A stretch of DNA of 64,000 nt, from positions 14,198,034-14,262,033 of the forward strand of contig CM046348.1 in assembly GCA_025403435.1 (NCBI GenBank), in the 5' to 3' direction. Shown one piece after another: positions 38,237 through 46,963 of the stretch (positions within the stretch are counted from its first letter, which is position 1; each line of letters begins with the position of its first letter). Both the position numbers and the translations under genes were made by a program. Source of the DNA: Artocarpus heterophyllus (Eukaryota > Streptophyta > Magnoliopsida > Rosales > Moraceae). The notes under the pieces are model-generated. The model saw nothing but the letters and a program-made list of their open reading frames with translations, did not search any database and was not told the DNA's origin.

Positions 38237-38986
38237 TGTTGCAGATGTGGAGCCAAATCAAGTCGACAACCCAGCAAAATGAAGAAAAAGGGAGAAAAAC
38301 GCGTCCTCAAAGGCAGAGAGCAAGCGCCGCGGCTCTGGCAGAAGAGCGCCACGGCGCTGGGATGAGGGCGCCTAGGCGCCATGAGGAGAGCGCCTAGGCG
38401 CCAGGTGGATTGCGCCTAGGCGCTATGTGGCAAGCGCCTAGGCTCAAAGAGGATGGCGCCTAGGCACCAGGTGAATTGCGCCTAGGCGCCGCAGGGGAGC
38501 GCCGCGGCGCTGACGCACTGTGTTCCGCGATGTTTTTGAGTCAGAGTCGAATTCAAAGGTCCCAAAAAGGGGAAACCACTAGGGTTTCCCATTAGTTGCT
38601 ATTTTTCTCCTCCTTTGATTATAAATAGACACAAGGTGGCTAGGGTTGAGTGTGTGAAAGGTGTGTGAAAATTAAGAGTGGCATAATTTTGTGAGAGGCA
38701 AAATTCTTGAGAGCTCCATCCTTGAGAGAGAAAAAATTCCCATTGGGTGTTAGATAGAAGAGAGTTTTGGTAAGCACAATTTGTGAGTGTGTGAGAAACT
38801 GCTTTTGTAATCTGTAATCTTCTTCATCATAGTGGAATCTGCAAGCGGCAGAAACAGGACGTAGTCTCAAATTTGGACGAACCTGTATAAAATTTGGTGT
38901 CCCTTTTTCTTCTTTTCTTCTATTTATTTTCTGCAATTGTTCGTTCTTGCGATCCTTGGAATTAGGAGTCGTCTAATTCCCCAACA
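38237..38986 (+). repeat. 5' LTR of the young copia element
   Basis: Starts TGTTGCAGATGTGG and ends TTCCCCAACA. A TATA box (ATTATAAATAG, 38,618-38,628) separates U3 from R/U5. The U3 carries a 22-bp-phased palindrome array with 9 units (38,322-38,512). Relative to the 3' LTR it lacks one 22-bp unit and has an extra 15 bp made by a short direct repeat around CTTGAGAG at about 38,708. Confidence 0.95.
38322..38512 (+). repeat. 22-bp-phased palindrome array in U3 of the 5' LTR (9 units)
   Basis: Core hexamers start at 38,327 (CCGCGG), 38,349 (CCACGG), 38,371, 38,393, 38,415, 38,437, 38,459 and 38,481 (all CCTAGG), then 38,502 (CCGCGG). The first eight are exactly 22 bp apart; the last is 21. 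Most cores extend to the palindrome GCGCCTAGGCGC. The array ends about 105 bp upstream of the TATA box. Confidence 0.95.
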
Positions 38987-39020
38987 ACTGGTATCAGAGC
39001 AGAGGTTTTGATCAAGAACG

Positions 39021-40418
39021 ATGACTGGAGAAGAAGGTATGGCAGCCAGCATCACCAAATTCGATGGTTCAGATTTTTCCTATTGGAGGATGCAAGTAAA
39101 GGACTACCTATACAGCAGGAAACTGCACTTGCCATTGGGTAATAAGCCCGAAGGCATGAAGGATGAGGAGTGGAGTCTCCTTGATAGACAGGTACTCGGT
39201 GTGATCCGTTTGACTTTGTCAAAGAACGTTGCCCACAACGTTGCGAAGGAGACCACTACAGCAGGGATGATGAAGGCTCTGTCAAAGATGTATGAGAAGC
39301 CCTCAGCCAATAACAAGGTACATCTCATGAAGAAGCTCTTTAATTTAAAGATGTCTGAAGGTGCCTCGGTGGTAGAGCACCTGAACAGTTTCAACACCGT
39401 CCTAAACCAATTGGTCTCTGTAGAGATTAAATTCGATGATGAGATCAATGCTCTAATCCTCTTGGCCTCATTACCAAACAGTTGGGAACCCATGAGGGTG
39501 GCAATTACAAATTCGCTTGAGAATGCCAAACTAAAGTTTGTTGATGTCAGAAACTCTATTCTGGCGGAAGAAGTTCGCAGGAAGGACTCAGGTGAAGCCT
39601 CTTCGTCGAACTCGGCCCTTAATGTTGATAATAGGGGCAGGAAACTTGATAGGCAATCCAACAAGGATAATGGCAGGAGAGGCAAGTCGAGGAATGGGAG
39701 AAGCAAGTCAAGGAACGGTAGGACAATGGAGTGTTGGAACTGTGGGAAGACGGGCCACTTGAAAAAGAACTGCAGGGCTTCAAGGAAGAACGAAGACAAG
39801 ACCAATGACGCAGCTAACGCCGCCACTGAAGAGCAACAGGATGCCTTAATCTTGTCTGTCGACAGTTCTTTTGATTCATGGGTGATAGACTCAGGAGCAT
39901 CATTCCACACCACTGCACACCGTCATGTCCTAGAGAATTATGTTGCCGAAAATCATGGTAAGGTTTATCTCGCTGATGGAGAACCTTTAGATATTGTTGG
40001 CATTGGAGATGTTAGTTTAAAAATGCCTAATGGGTCGGTGTGGAAGATTCATAAGGTGAGACATGTTCCTAAATTAATGCGCAACTTGATTTCGGTGGGG
40101 CAACTGGATGATAATGGACATAAAGTGACCTTCAATTGTGGAGGTTGGAAAGTCACGAAAGGAGCAATGGTTGTTGCTCGGGGACGCAAGGCTGGAACTC
40201 TCTACATGAACTCTAGTTGCAGAGATACCCTAGCAGTTGCTGATTCTGCTGCCAATACCGAGCTATGGCATTATAGGCTCGGTCACATGAGTGAGAAGGG
40301 TATGAAGGTGCTTCACTGCAAAGGAAAACTGCCGGGTTTGAAAACTGTTGATCACAGTTTGTGTGAAGCCTGCATCTTTGGTAAAACAGAAGAGAGTGAG
40401 TTTCTCAAAGATGGGTAG
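39021..40418 (+). CDS. Copia gag-protease-integrase zinc-finger ORF (465 aa)
   Basis: The frame opens 20 bp after the primer-binding site. The N-terminal two hundred residues are a UBN2-type capsid-like Gag (FDGSDFSYWRMQVKDYL near 14-30); a basic RNGRSKSRNGR tract precedes the zinc knuckle CWNCGKTGHLKKNC at about 238-251; the protease active site WVIDSGASFH lies at about 287-296; the integrase HHCC zinc-binding segment begins WHYRLGHMSEKG near 415. The frame stops at 40,418 because of an extra A in the run 40,383-40,386, which shifts integrase into the next frame. This is either a lesion or a low-level frameshift site; plant copia elements normally use one continuous frame, so a lesion is likelier. 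Confidence 0.92.
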   Translation: MTGEEGMAASITKFDGSDFSYWRMQVKDYLYSRKLHLPLGNKPEGMKDEEWSLLDRQVLGVIRLTLSKNVAHNVAKETTTAGMMKALSKMYEKPSANNKVHLMKKLFNLKMSEGASVVEHLNSFNTVLNQLVSVEIKFDDEINALILLASLPNSWEPMRVAITNSLENAKLKFVDVRNSILAEEVRRKDSGEASSSNSALNVDNRGRKLDRQSNKDNGRRGKSRNGRSKSRNGRTMECWNCGKTGHLKKNCRASRKNEDKTNDAANAATEEQQDALILSVDSSFDSWVIDSGASFHTTAHRHVLENYVAENHGKVYLADGEPLDIVGIGDVSLKMPNGSVWKIHKVRHVPKLMRNLISVGQLDDNGHKVTFNCGGWKVTKGAMVVARGRKAGTLYMNSSCRDTLAVADSAANTELWHYRLGHMSEKGMKVLHCKGKLPGLKTVDHSLCEACIFGKTEESEFLKDG

Positions 40419-41655
40419 AGAGCCTAAGTCCAGGAGATTGGAGCTAGTTCACACAGATGTGTGGGGGCCTGCGCCGGTGACTTCCCTTGGTGGCGCTAAC
40501 TACTATGTGACATTCATAGATGACTCAAGCAGGAAGGCATGGGTTTACTTTCTGAAAAACAAATCTGATGTCTATGATGCTTTCAAGAGATGGAAAGCCA
40601 TGGTGGAGAACGAGACAGATTTGAAGGTGAAGTGCTTGCAGTCCGACAATGGGGGAGAGTACTCAGATGAAGAGTTCAGGCGGTACTGTGCTGAGAATGG
40701 GATAAAGATGAGGAAGACCATTCCAGGGAAACCACAACAGAATGGGGTAGCTGAGAGGATGAACAGGACTTTAAACGAGCGTGCTAGAAGCATGAGGTTG
40801 CATGCAGGGCTGCCAAAGATGTTTTGGGCTGAGGCAATTAATACAGCCGCTCATCGGATTAACAGAAGTCCATCCACACCGCTGAAGTTCAAGCTACCGG
40901 AAGAAGTATGGAGCCATAAACAGGTTAATCTCTCTTACTTGAGAGTGTTTGGGTGTGTTTCCTATGCACACATTGATTCTGCTGCTAGAAGTAAACTGGA
41001 TGCCAAGTCAAAGAAGTGTTTTCTGGTTGGCTATGGCGGACTTGAGTTTGGTTATCGTCTCTGGGATGACCAAAGCCGGAAGATTATCAGGAGCAAGGAT
41101 GTGATCTTCAACAAAGGTGTTCTGTACAAGGACAGAGACAGCACGGACTCCAAGGGTTCAGGTTCTGAAGATAAGAAGCCTGAGGTGATTCCATTGAAGG
41201 ATCTGTCTGAAGTGGAGGTGCAAAATCTAGAGGTTGAAGACCAGGAAAACATAGCTCCAGAAGAAAACCAGAGGACTCCTGCCACACCAGTCAGGAGGTC
41301 TAGCAGGACCATTAGACCGCAGCAGAGATACTCCCCTACTCTGCATTACATCTTGTTGACCGAAAAAGGTAAGTCAGAGAGCTTTGATGAAGCCGTGGAG
41401 GCTGGAGATTCGGTCAAGTGGGAGTTAGCCATGAGGGACGAGTTGGATCGGACATGGCAACTGGCAAAGTTACCACAGGGTAAAAAGTCCTTGCACAACA
41501 AGAGGGTATACCGGGCAAAAGATAAAAGTGCTGACAGCAAGCGGTATAAGGCAAGGTGGGTGGTAAAAGGATCCAGAGATATGCTCACCAAGATGGATTC
41601 GATCGAGAAACTGAAGTTATGCGCAACTTCAGTTGGACTTCTCCAAGAGGCGTGA
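40387..41655 (+). CDS. Copia integrase core plus fused polyprotein tail, RT deleted
   Basis: After the frameshift the frame continues through the integrase catalytic core: LVHTDVWGP (first Asp), QSDNGGEYSD (second Asp) and the PQQNGVAERMNRT stretch (catalytic Glu), then the GKE-like C-terminal region with FGCVSYAHI and GYRLWD. At about 41,560-41,575 the RT entry segment (RYKARWVVKG) is joined directly to the extreme polyprotein end (DMLTKMDSIEKLKLC), so the whole RT palm and RNase H are gone in an in-frame internal deletion. The frame ends at 41,655, just before the purine tract. The coding frame is open from 40,348, but the family match starts at the frameshift. Confidence 0.9.
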   Translation, partial: QKRVSFSKMGREPKSRRLELVHTDVWGPAPVTSLGGANYYVTFIDDSSRKAWVYFLKNKSDVYDAFKRWKAMVENETDLKVKCLQSDNGGEYSDEEFRRYCAENGIKMRKTIPGKPQQNGVAERMNRTLNERARSMRLHAGLPKMFWAEAINTAAHRINRSPSTPLKFKLPEEVWSHKQVNLSYLRVFGCVSYAHIDSAARSKLDAKSKKCFLVGYGGLEFGYRLWDDQSRKIIRSKDVIFNKGVLYKDRDSTDSKGSGSEDKKPEVIPLKDLSEVEVQNLEVEDQENIAPEENQRTPATPVRRSSRTIRPQQRYSPTLHYILLTEKGKSESFDEAVEAGDSVKWELAMRDELDRTWQLAKLPQGKKSLHNKRVYRAKDKSADSKRYKARWVVKGSRDMLTKMDSIEKLKLCATSVGLLQEA

Positions 41656-41713
41656 GAAGTCGTTGCCGCTGCAGTGGGAGACATGGTGATTGATTAGTCT
41701 CCAAGTGGGAGAT

Positions 41714-42470
41714 TGTTGCAGATGTGGAGCTAAATCAAGTCGACAACCCAGCAAAAGGAAGAAAAAGGGAGAAAAACGCGTCCTCAAAGACAAAGAGCAA
41801 GCGTCGCGGCTCTGGCAGAAGAGCGCCACGGCGCTGGGATGAGGGCGCCTAGGCGCCATGAGGAGAGTGCCTAGGCGCCAGGTGGATTGTGCCTAGGCGC
41901 TATGTGGCAAGCGCCTAGGCGCCAAGGGCTTTACGCCTAGGCTCAAAGAGGATGGCGCCTAGGCACCAGGTGAATTGCGCCTAGGCGCCGCAGGGGAGCG
42001 CCGCGGCGCTGACGCGCTGTGTTCCGCGATGTTTTTGAGTCAAAGTCGAATTCAAAGGTCCCAAAAACGGAAAACCACTAGGGTTTCCCATTAGTTGCTA
42101 TTTTTCTCCTCCTTTGATTATAAATAGACACAAGGTGGCTAGGGTTGGGTGTGTGAAAGGTGTGTGAAAATTAAGAGTGGCATAATTTTGTGAGAGGCAA
42201 AATTCTTGAGAGAGAAAAAATTCCCATTGGGTGTTAGATAGAAGAGAGTTTTGGTAAGCACAATTTGTGAGTGTGTGAGAAACTGCTCTTGTAATCTGTA
42301 ATCTCCTTCATCATAGTGGAATCTGCAAGCGGCAGAAACAGGACGTAGTCTCAAATTTGGACGAACCTGTATAAAATTTGGTGTCCCTTTTTCTTTTTTT
42401 CTCCTATTTATTTTCTGCAATTGTTCGTTCTTGCGATCCTTGGAATTAGGAGTCGTCTAATTCCCCAACA
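41714..42470 (+). repeat. 3' LTR of the young copia element
   Basis: This LTR is 757 bp, with the TATA box at 42,116-42,126. The palindrome array has 10 units: cores at 41,804, 41,826, 41,848, 41,870, 41,892, 41,914, 41,936, 41,958, 41,980 and 42,001. The extra unit relative to the 5' LTR is the one at 41,936. The array boundaries are about 41,799-42,011. Confidence 0.95.
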
Positions 42471-43977
42471 GTTTCACTGTCCACTAGACAAAAGGCTTTA
42501 CCATTAACTTTAATACTGATGGAATGATTATTGAAATCCATGTCTTTTCATGAAAATAAAATAAAAGGATAAGAAAATAATATAATAAACACAACCCTTT
42601 TTCTTTATAAGAAAACACATCGAGATTACAAAATACAATAAAAAACAAACCAAAAATTACAAAAGTACATTAAATAAAAAGCACACTAAAACACGTTAAA
42701 AAAATTATGGATCATATTGGAAATAAAAACAAACTAAAAATAACACACTAAGGATAGATTGGTGCGAGAACATCTTTTTCAAGCCATATTAATGTTTTCC
42801 TCTCTAATCAAATTCTCAAAATTCCCATCATGATTCTCAAAAAAGCCTACAACGTCCAAGTGTGTAAAATTTACAGGATTATGGTATTCAGCAAAGTTTG
42901 TTTCAACAAGGTTTGTCTCTACAACTTTTCCTTTCTCTTTCAAGGAAGGCTGATAAAGTTCAACAAAGTGTTCAAAGATGCAATGTGTGCATCTCCAATA
43001 TCCTTCCATGCCATATTTATGGCAAGTGTCTTCATTATTCTTGGGGGCTTTATTTTGAAAACTCTTTTCTTATTGTTTCTCCTCATTCTTCACCCTTTTT
43101 TGATGATGAAATGCAACTTTCTTGAAATTCAATGAGTTTTGGTTATAATAACCTCAACCACGACCACGATCGTGACCGCGACCATGTCCACGACCATGAC
43201 CACCATGCCAACCATGCCCAGGATCTTTAGCATATGCTACATTCATTTCTTGAGGGAACGATGTCGACCTAGTTGGGCGAGATTGATGATTTTTTATCAG
43301 TAGTTAATTATTTTTTTAAGCAACAAGAAGACATGATATTAATTCATAATATTTCTTGAAGCCTTGCTGCAAAAGCACATTAGAGGCATGAAAAGTAAAG
43401 TATGTTTTTTCTAACATGTCTTCATCAATAACACTTTCTCCGCATTATTTTAATTGAGAAGTAATTTTAAACATTGCAGGTATATCCAATTATAGCAAGC
43501 TTTAGGAATTATTACAGTCTTTTGATGGTCATACTTTTCCTTTAAATAATTCCAAAGGACATATGGATATTTTACCGTCAAATATTTAGTTTTCAATCCT
43601 CCATGGAGATGATAACGAAAGATTATCATTGCCTTTTTGTGATCCTATAAAGATGCATCATTTTTTTCTTTTATTGTATTTCCAAGATTCATAGCATCAA
43701 GGTGGACCTTAGCATCAAGAGTCCATGCCAAATAATATTTGCCAGAAATATGAAAGGCAATGAATACAAGCTTAGTAAGGTTTGACATTTTGCAAACTAT
43801 TATCTGATAAATAATAAAGTCAGTAATATATATTAACGTTGCATAACAATAATGGCAATATATTTAATAATATAACAAAATGCAACAGCATGAAACAATT
43901 GTGATTACCAATAACGTAAAAGCATAGCATAAACATATTCAACATTTAACAATATATTTTGTAACTCTCAACAAATT

Positions 43978-44045
43978 GAAATATATACAAAATATAGATA
44001 GCAATAATAAAGAAATATATACAAAATATAGATGGCAATAATAAA
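43978..44045. repeat. Two tandem 34-bp repeats in the old copia leader
   Basis: GAAATATATACAAAATATAG plus 14 more bases is repeated head-to-tail (43,978-44,011 and 44,012-44,045) with one mismatch. It lies between the gag start and the LTR of the old - strand element. Confidence 0.9.
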
Positions 44046-44540
44046 GAGAGAAAGTTATATAATAAAGTTCATTCATTATACATATAATAAAACAATTTTT
44101 AGACAATTTATTATTAATAAAAAAATGACATACTCTACCATTCATAGAGAAAAAGGAGTTTATAAGATAATGGTAATCCTATTTATTATTTATTATGGTA
44201 ATAAAGAATTAAAACATAATATACAAATTAATAACCATATATATAACTATCTTAATAAAAAGGTTTTTTTTTTATTCGGTATAGAATTATATGATCCATC
44301 ATGCTATAGACTCATAGGCCATAAGCTAATGAGGACAAGAACATGTATACATCCAATGAGAATAAATTATTAATATCAATATATATGTGTAAGTGTAAAA
44401 ATGGAAAAAGGAATTAGGATATATGTAAATGCTAACTAAAGCAACAAGCAATAAGAACCAATTACGTCAATAAGAAATAGGACAAATATACTCTACTCAA
44501 ATTTTACCTTGACGAGAAACAGTTAAAACTTGTGTTGATA

Positions 44541-44890
44541 ACGTATTATAAAATAAACCAAAATATAGTTTAAGAGAGTAAGAAAGAAAACACAAAAGGA
44601 AATGAGAAAAAATATTTTTCTATTCTTTCATTCATGAGGGATGAAAATACAAGTTTAGCACGACCTCTATTTATAGGCCAAGAATCATAACTAAAAGTAA
44701 TAGCAATAGAAATAACTTACATAGATTACATGTATAATTAAGAGAGACATAATGCAAATACTAAGAGCGATTCAATAGTGAGATAATAAGGTCTGAATGT
44801 GAATTGTAAATTTGCAATAAAACCTTTACATGTAATTCATAGAATACCAAAGATGGCATCTCTACACACTTGATTCACAATAATTTACAG
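44541..44890 (-). repeat. LTR of the old copia element, shared with an upstream RNase H remnant
   Basis: On the - strand the segment contains CCTATAAATAGAGG (a TATA box at about 44,665-44,678), a pyrimidine-rich transcribed part, and ends at TTATAATA followed by CGTTATCAACAC, the type of primer-binding region seen next to many plant copia LTRs. The 5' edge (TGTAAATTATTG at about 44,889) is an estimate because no second LTR is available for comparison. Confidence 0.6.
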
Positions 44891-44929
44891 AATTTTTTCT
44901 ACTAATTCTTGGTTAATAAATTCGTGGGA

Positions 44930-45215
44930 AAATTTGCTGTTTGATAGAACATCAATTTTGTTTTATTTTACTTCTCTCATATTTGTTTGGGCATGTAAAA
45001 CAAGGTTAGCAGACACCTTGACTATGCTTAAATTGTCACACCAAACAACTAGTGTTGTAGTTCTTGCAACTTTAAGCTCCCCCAAAAGAGAAGTGATCCA
45101 AGTTATTGCTGCACCCTGCAGCTACACCTGCAAGGCTCCTATACTTGGGTTTAGTTGGCAATCTCGAAATGGTGTGTTGTTTCTTGGAGCACCAGGACAA
45201 TTATGTCCCAAATAG
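44930..45215 (-). pseudogene. Copia RNase H remnant directly upstream of the shared LTR
   Basis: The - strand encodes the end of a Ty1/copia polyprotein: an ITWITSLLGELKV segment, then VVWCDNLSIVKVSANLVLHA, the RNase H part with a catalytic Asp in WCDN. Frameshifts and stops disrupt it. It precedes the LTR in the same orientation, so it is the tail of a neighbouring element rather than of the gag-RT element downstream. Confidence 0.8.
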
Positions 45216-46963
45216 ACACAATAACATATATGATTGAACTCCTAGTATCTAGATCCGGCTCTCAACATCTTACAATATCAAGATGTGGAGATTTTTTGAA
45301 ATGAAAGAGGAAAAAAATACCAAAGAAGATATCTTAAAATCCATTTGACAACCTTCTAGCGAGACTCGAGGATTTTGCATAAATTGGCAGAATATGTGAA
45401 GGAGAGAAGAGAGGATGAGAAAGGGAGGGGAAGGGAGAAAACTTTTCAACAATTTATGAACAATTCATATGCAATGTGTGTTTTAATTCCTTCCAAGGGC
45501 TAACATCAGTTATCATTTTGGAGCTATTTTTTAAGAAGCTCGAATTGAAGAGGTCGATTGCTAATATTTTCGGTTTAAGCACCATTTTGTCAATAAGCCT
45601 ACATTTTTTCTTTTTTTCTTTTTTAAAACTGAATAAGCTTATGTTTAAATTATGCAAGTCATTAACCTTTTACCTCCCTTGTCTTTTTCATCTTTCCAAA
45701 TTAATTTAGCCTTAAAAGATGTGTCATTTTTTGAAAAGTAATGACATGTCGTTATCTATAATTGACTCGTAAAAATAAACGACAAACATCATTCTTACAT
45801 ATCATTCCATTATAAGTGCGACCAACTTTATAAATAGTAAGCACTAAACACATTGTTTCAACCTTTAACATGAACCACATGACAAATTTGAAAAAGTAAA
45901 TTTTTGAAATGACAATAAAATTTAATTCATACATTGTATGAATTAAATTTTAATTCATGTGATTTAATTCAATGGCTCCCCAAAACTGTATGTGTCTTTG
46001 TCATTATTTATTTAATTTTCTTATTACACAATACTTAACTAAATTTTAGATGATAAACTTTTTTTTTTATCCTTACCGTCTTCTTCAACTCAATGTTGAA
46101 AAGACAACAATGTTTTGTGTTAAAAAGACAACAATGTTTTGTTAGTACAATATTATTTTATGTAAGCATCATGCACATGTCTTGTGTGGCAAAGTATTAT
46201 GTTCTATTGCTGTCACATGCACACTCTCACCATTCGTTAACACTCAATTTATTGGGTTAATATTAAATCAAACAAATAAATTGAGATTAAATTTAAAATG
46301 TTCTAAAAGGCAAAAACTAACTTAAAACAAAGTATGTTATTCGAGGAGCATTTATGAAAATAATCCTTAAAATTATTTCTTATTTTTTGGATTGTGATAG
46401 TGATTCATTTTATAGAGTCTGATTTATTGACTGTCTTTCAAGTTATTCATTTTATAAAGAGTTTGAAATATTATTATCAAATTGAATCTAGTTTTTTTAT
46501 TATTATTATAATTATTTTCTTTTTCAGGAGGAGAATGGATTTTATTTTCTACTATTTAGCTACTTATGCTTTTAATAAAAATGATCAATTTATTTAGTTG
46601 AGGTAAACCTTCCTATTGAAATTGTTATTGTATCATACATTTTTTTTAATTTAGAATAATAACAGCTTCTATTAAAAAAAAGTAAAATTGAAAGTAAATT
46701 CGGAAAGAAGTAAAACAAATAAAAACAAAAACAAAAACAACTTTTGCAAAATAATAATAATAATAATAATAATAATCCAAATACATTTTCTTTTTTTTTT
46801 TTTTTTTTTTTGAAACGAATATACATTTCTATTATGCAGGTTACATTAGAGTCAAAGAAGACCGAGAAGCATTGAGATCGGAGGACAAGAGAGCAAGGCG
46901 GATCAGAAGAAGATGAGTTTGACAAGAGAGGAAGAAGAAGCTTCTGCGTTTTGATTCGTCGCC
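45216..46963. other. Intergenic sequence and b561 promoter side
   Basis: No gene is recognised. It contains a palindromic AATTAAATTTTAATTC stretch near 45,940, a tandem pair of AAAAGACAACAATGTTTTGT words near 46,096-46,142, a TAA trinucleotide run at about 46,750-46,776 and a poly-T run at 46,791-46,811. The last about 130 bp are purine-rich and probably form the leader of the cytochrome b561 gene. Confidence 0.5.
46750..46776. repeat. TAA trinucleotide microsatellite
   Basis: About nine ATA/TAA units in a row upstream of the cytochrome b561 gene. Confidence 0.9.

Larger units (their letters stand above)
38237..42470 (+). mobile_element. Young Ty1/copia retrotransposon lacking reverse transcriptase and RNase H
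   Basis: The 4,234-bp element has LTRs at 38,237-38,986 (750 bp) and 41,714-42,470 (757 bp), both TGTTGCAG...CCCCAACA. The primer-binding site TGGTATCAGAGC (38,989-39,000) matches initiator tRNA-Met, and a purine tract (CCAAGTGGGAGA) ends at 41,713. The flanks GTTTA (38,232-38,236) and GTTTC (42,471-42,475) are a 5-bp target duplication with one change. Gag, protease and integrase remain; RT and RNase H are missing. The LTRs differ by about 2% by eye plus two length changes, so the insertion is recent. Motifs resemble the Tork/Tnt1 lineage. It is non-autonomous and sits inside the protease region of an older copia element. Confidence 0.95.
35457..43788 (-). mobile_element. Old, decayed Ty1/copia element (gag-pro-int-RT), interrupted by a younger element
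   Basis: Reading the - strand from the gag ATG at 43,788: a copia-type gag with several stops; RGRG/HGRG-rich tract near 43,150-43,210; zinc knuckle CX2-CX-type remnant at about 42,985-43,020; protease LVDS motif at about 42,480; then, beyond the nested 38,237-42,470 insertion, integrase fragments (38,100-36,800) and reverse transcriptase with the YVDD motif at about 35,805. It breaks off in the RT at about 35,457; RNase H and the 3' LTR are absent. Numerous stops and frameshifts show it is dead. Domain order gives the Ty1/copia class. The upstream leader (43,789-44,540) and LTR (44,541-44,890) belong to it. Confidence 0.85.

Noticed and set aside
38322..38512. The palindrome array as a CRISPR array
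   Set aside because: Units are 22 bp with only 9-10 bp between 12-bp palindromes, they lie inside a plant retrotransposon LTR, and the array is duplicated with the LTR.
39104..39913. 269-codon - strand frame opposite copia gag
   Set aside because: It is the antisense shadow of a well-conserved gag-protease frame.
42779..43009. 76-codon - strand frame as an independent small gene
   Set aside because: It follows the zinc-knuckle remnant of the old copia gag and is part of that dead polyprotein.
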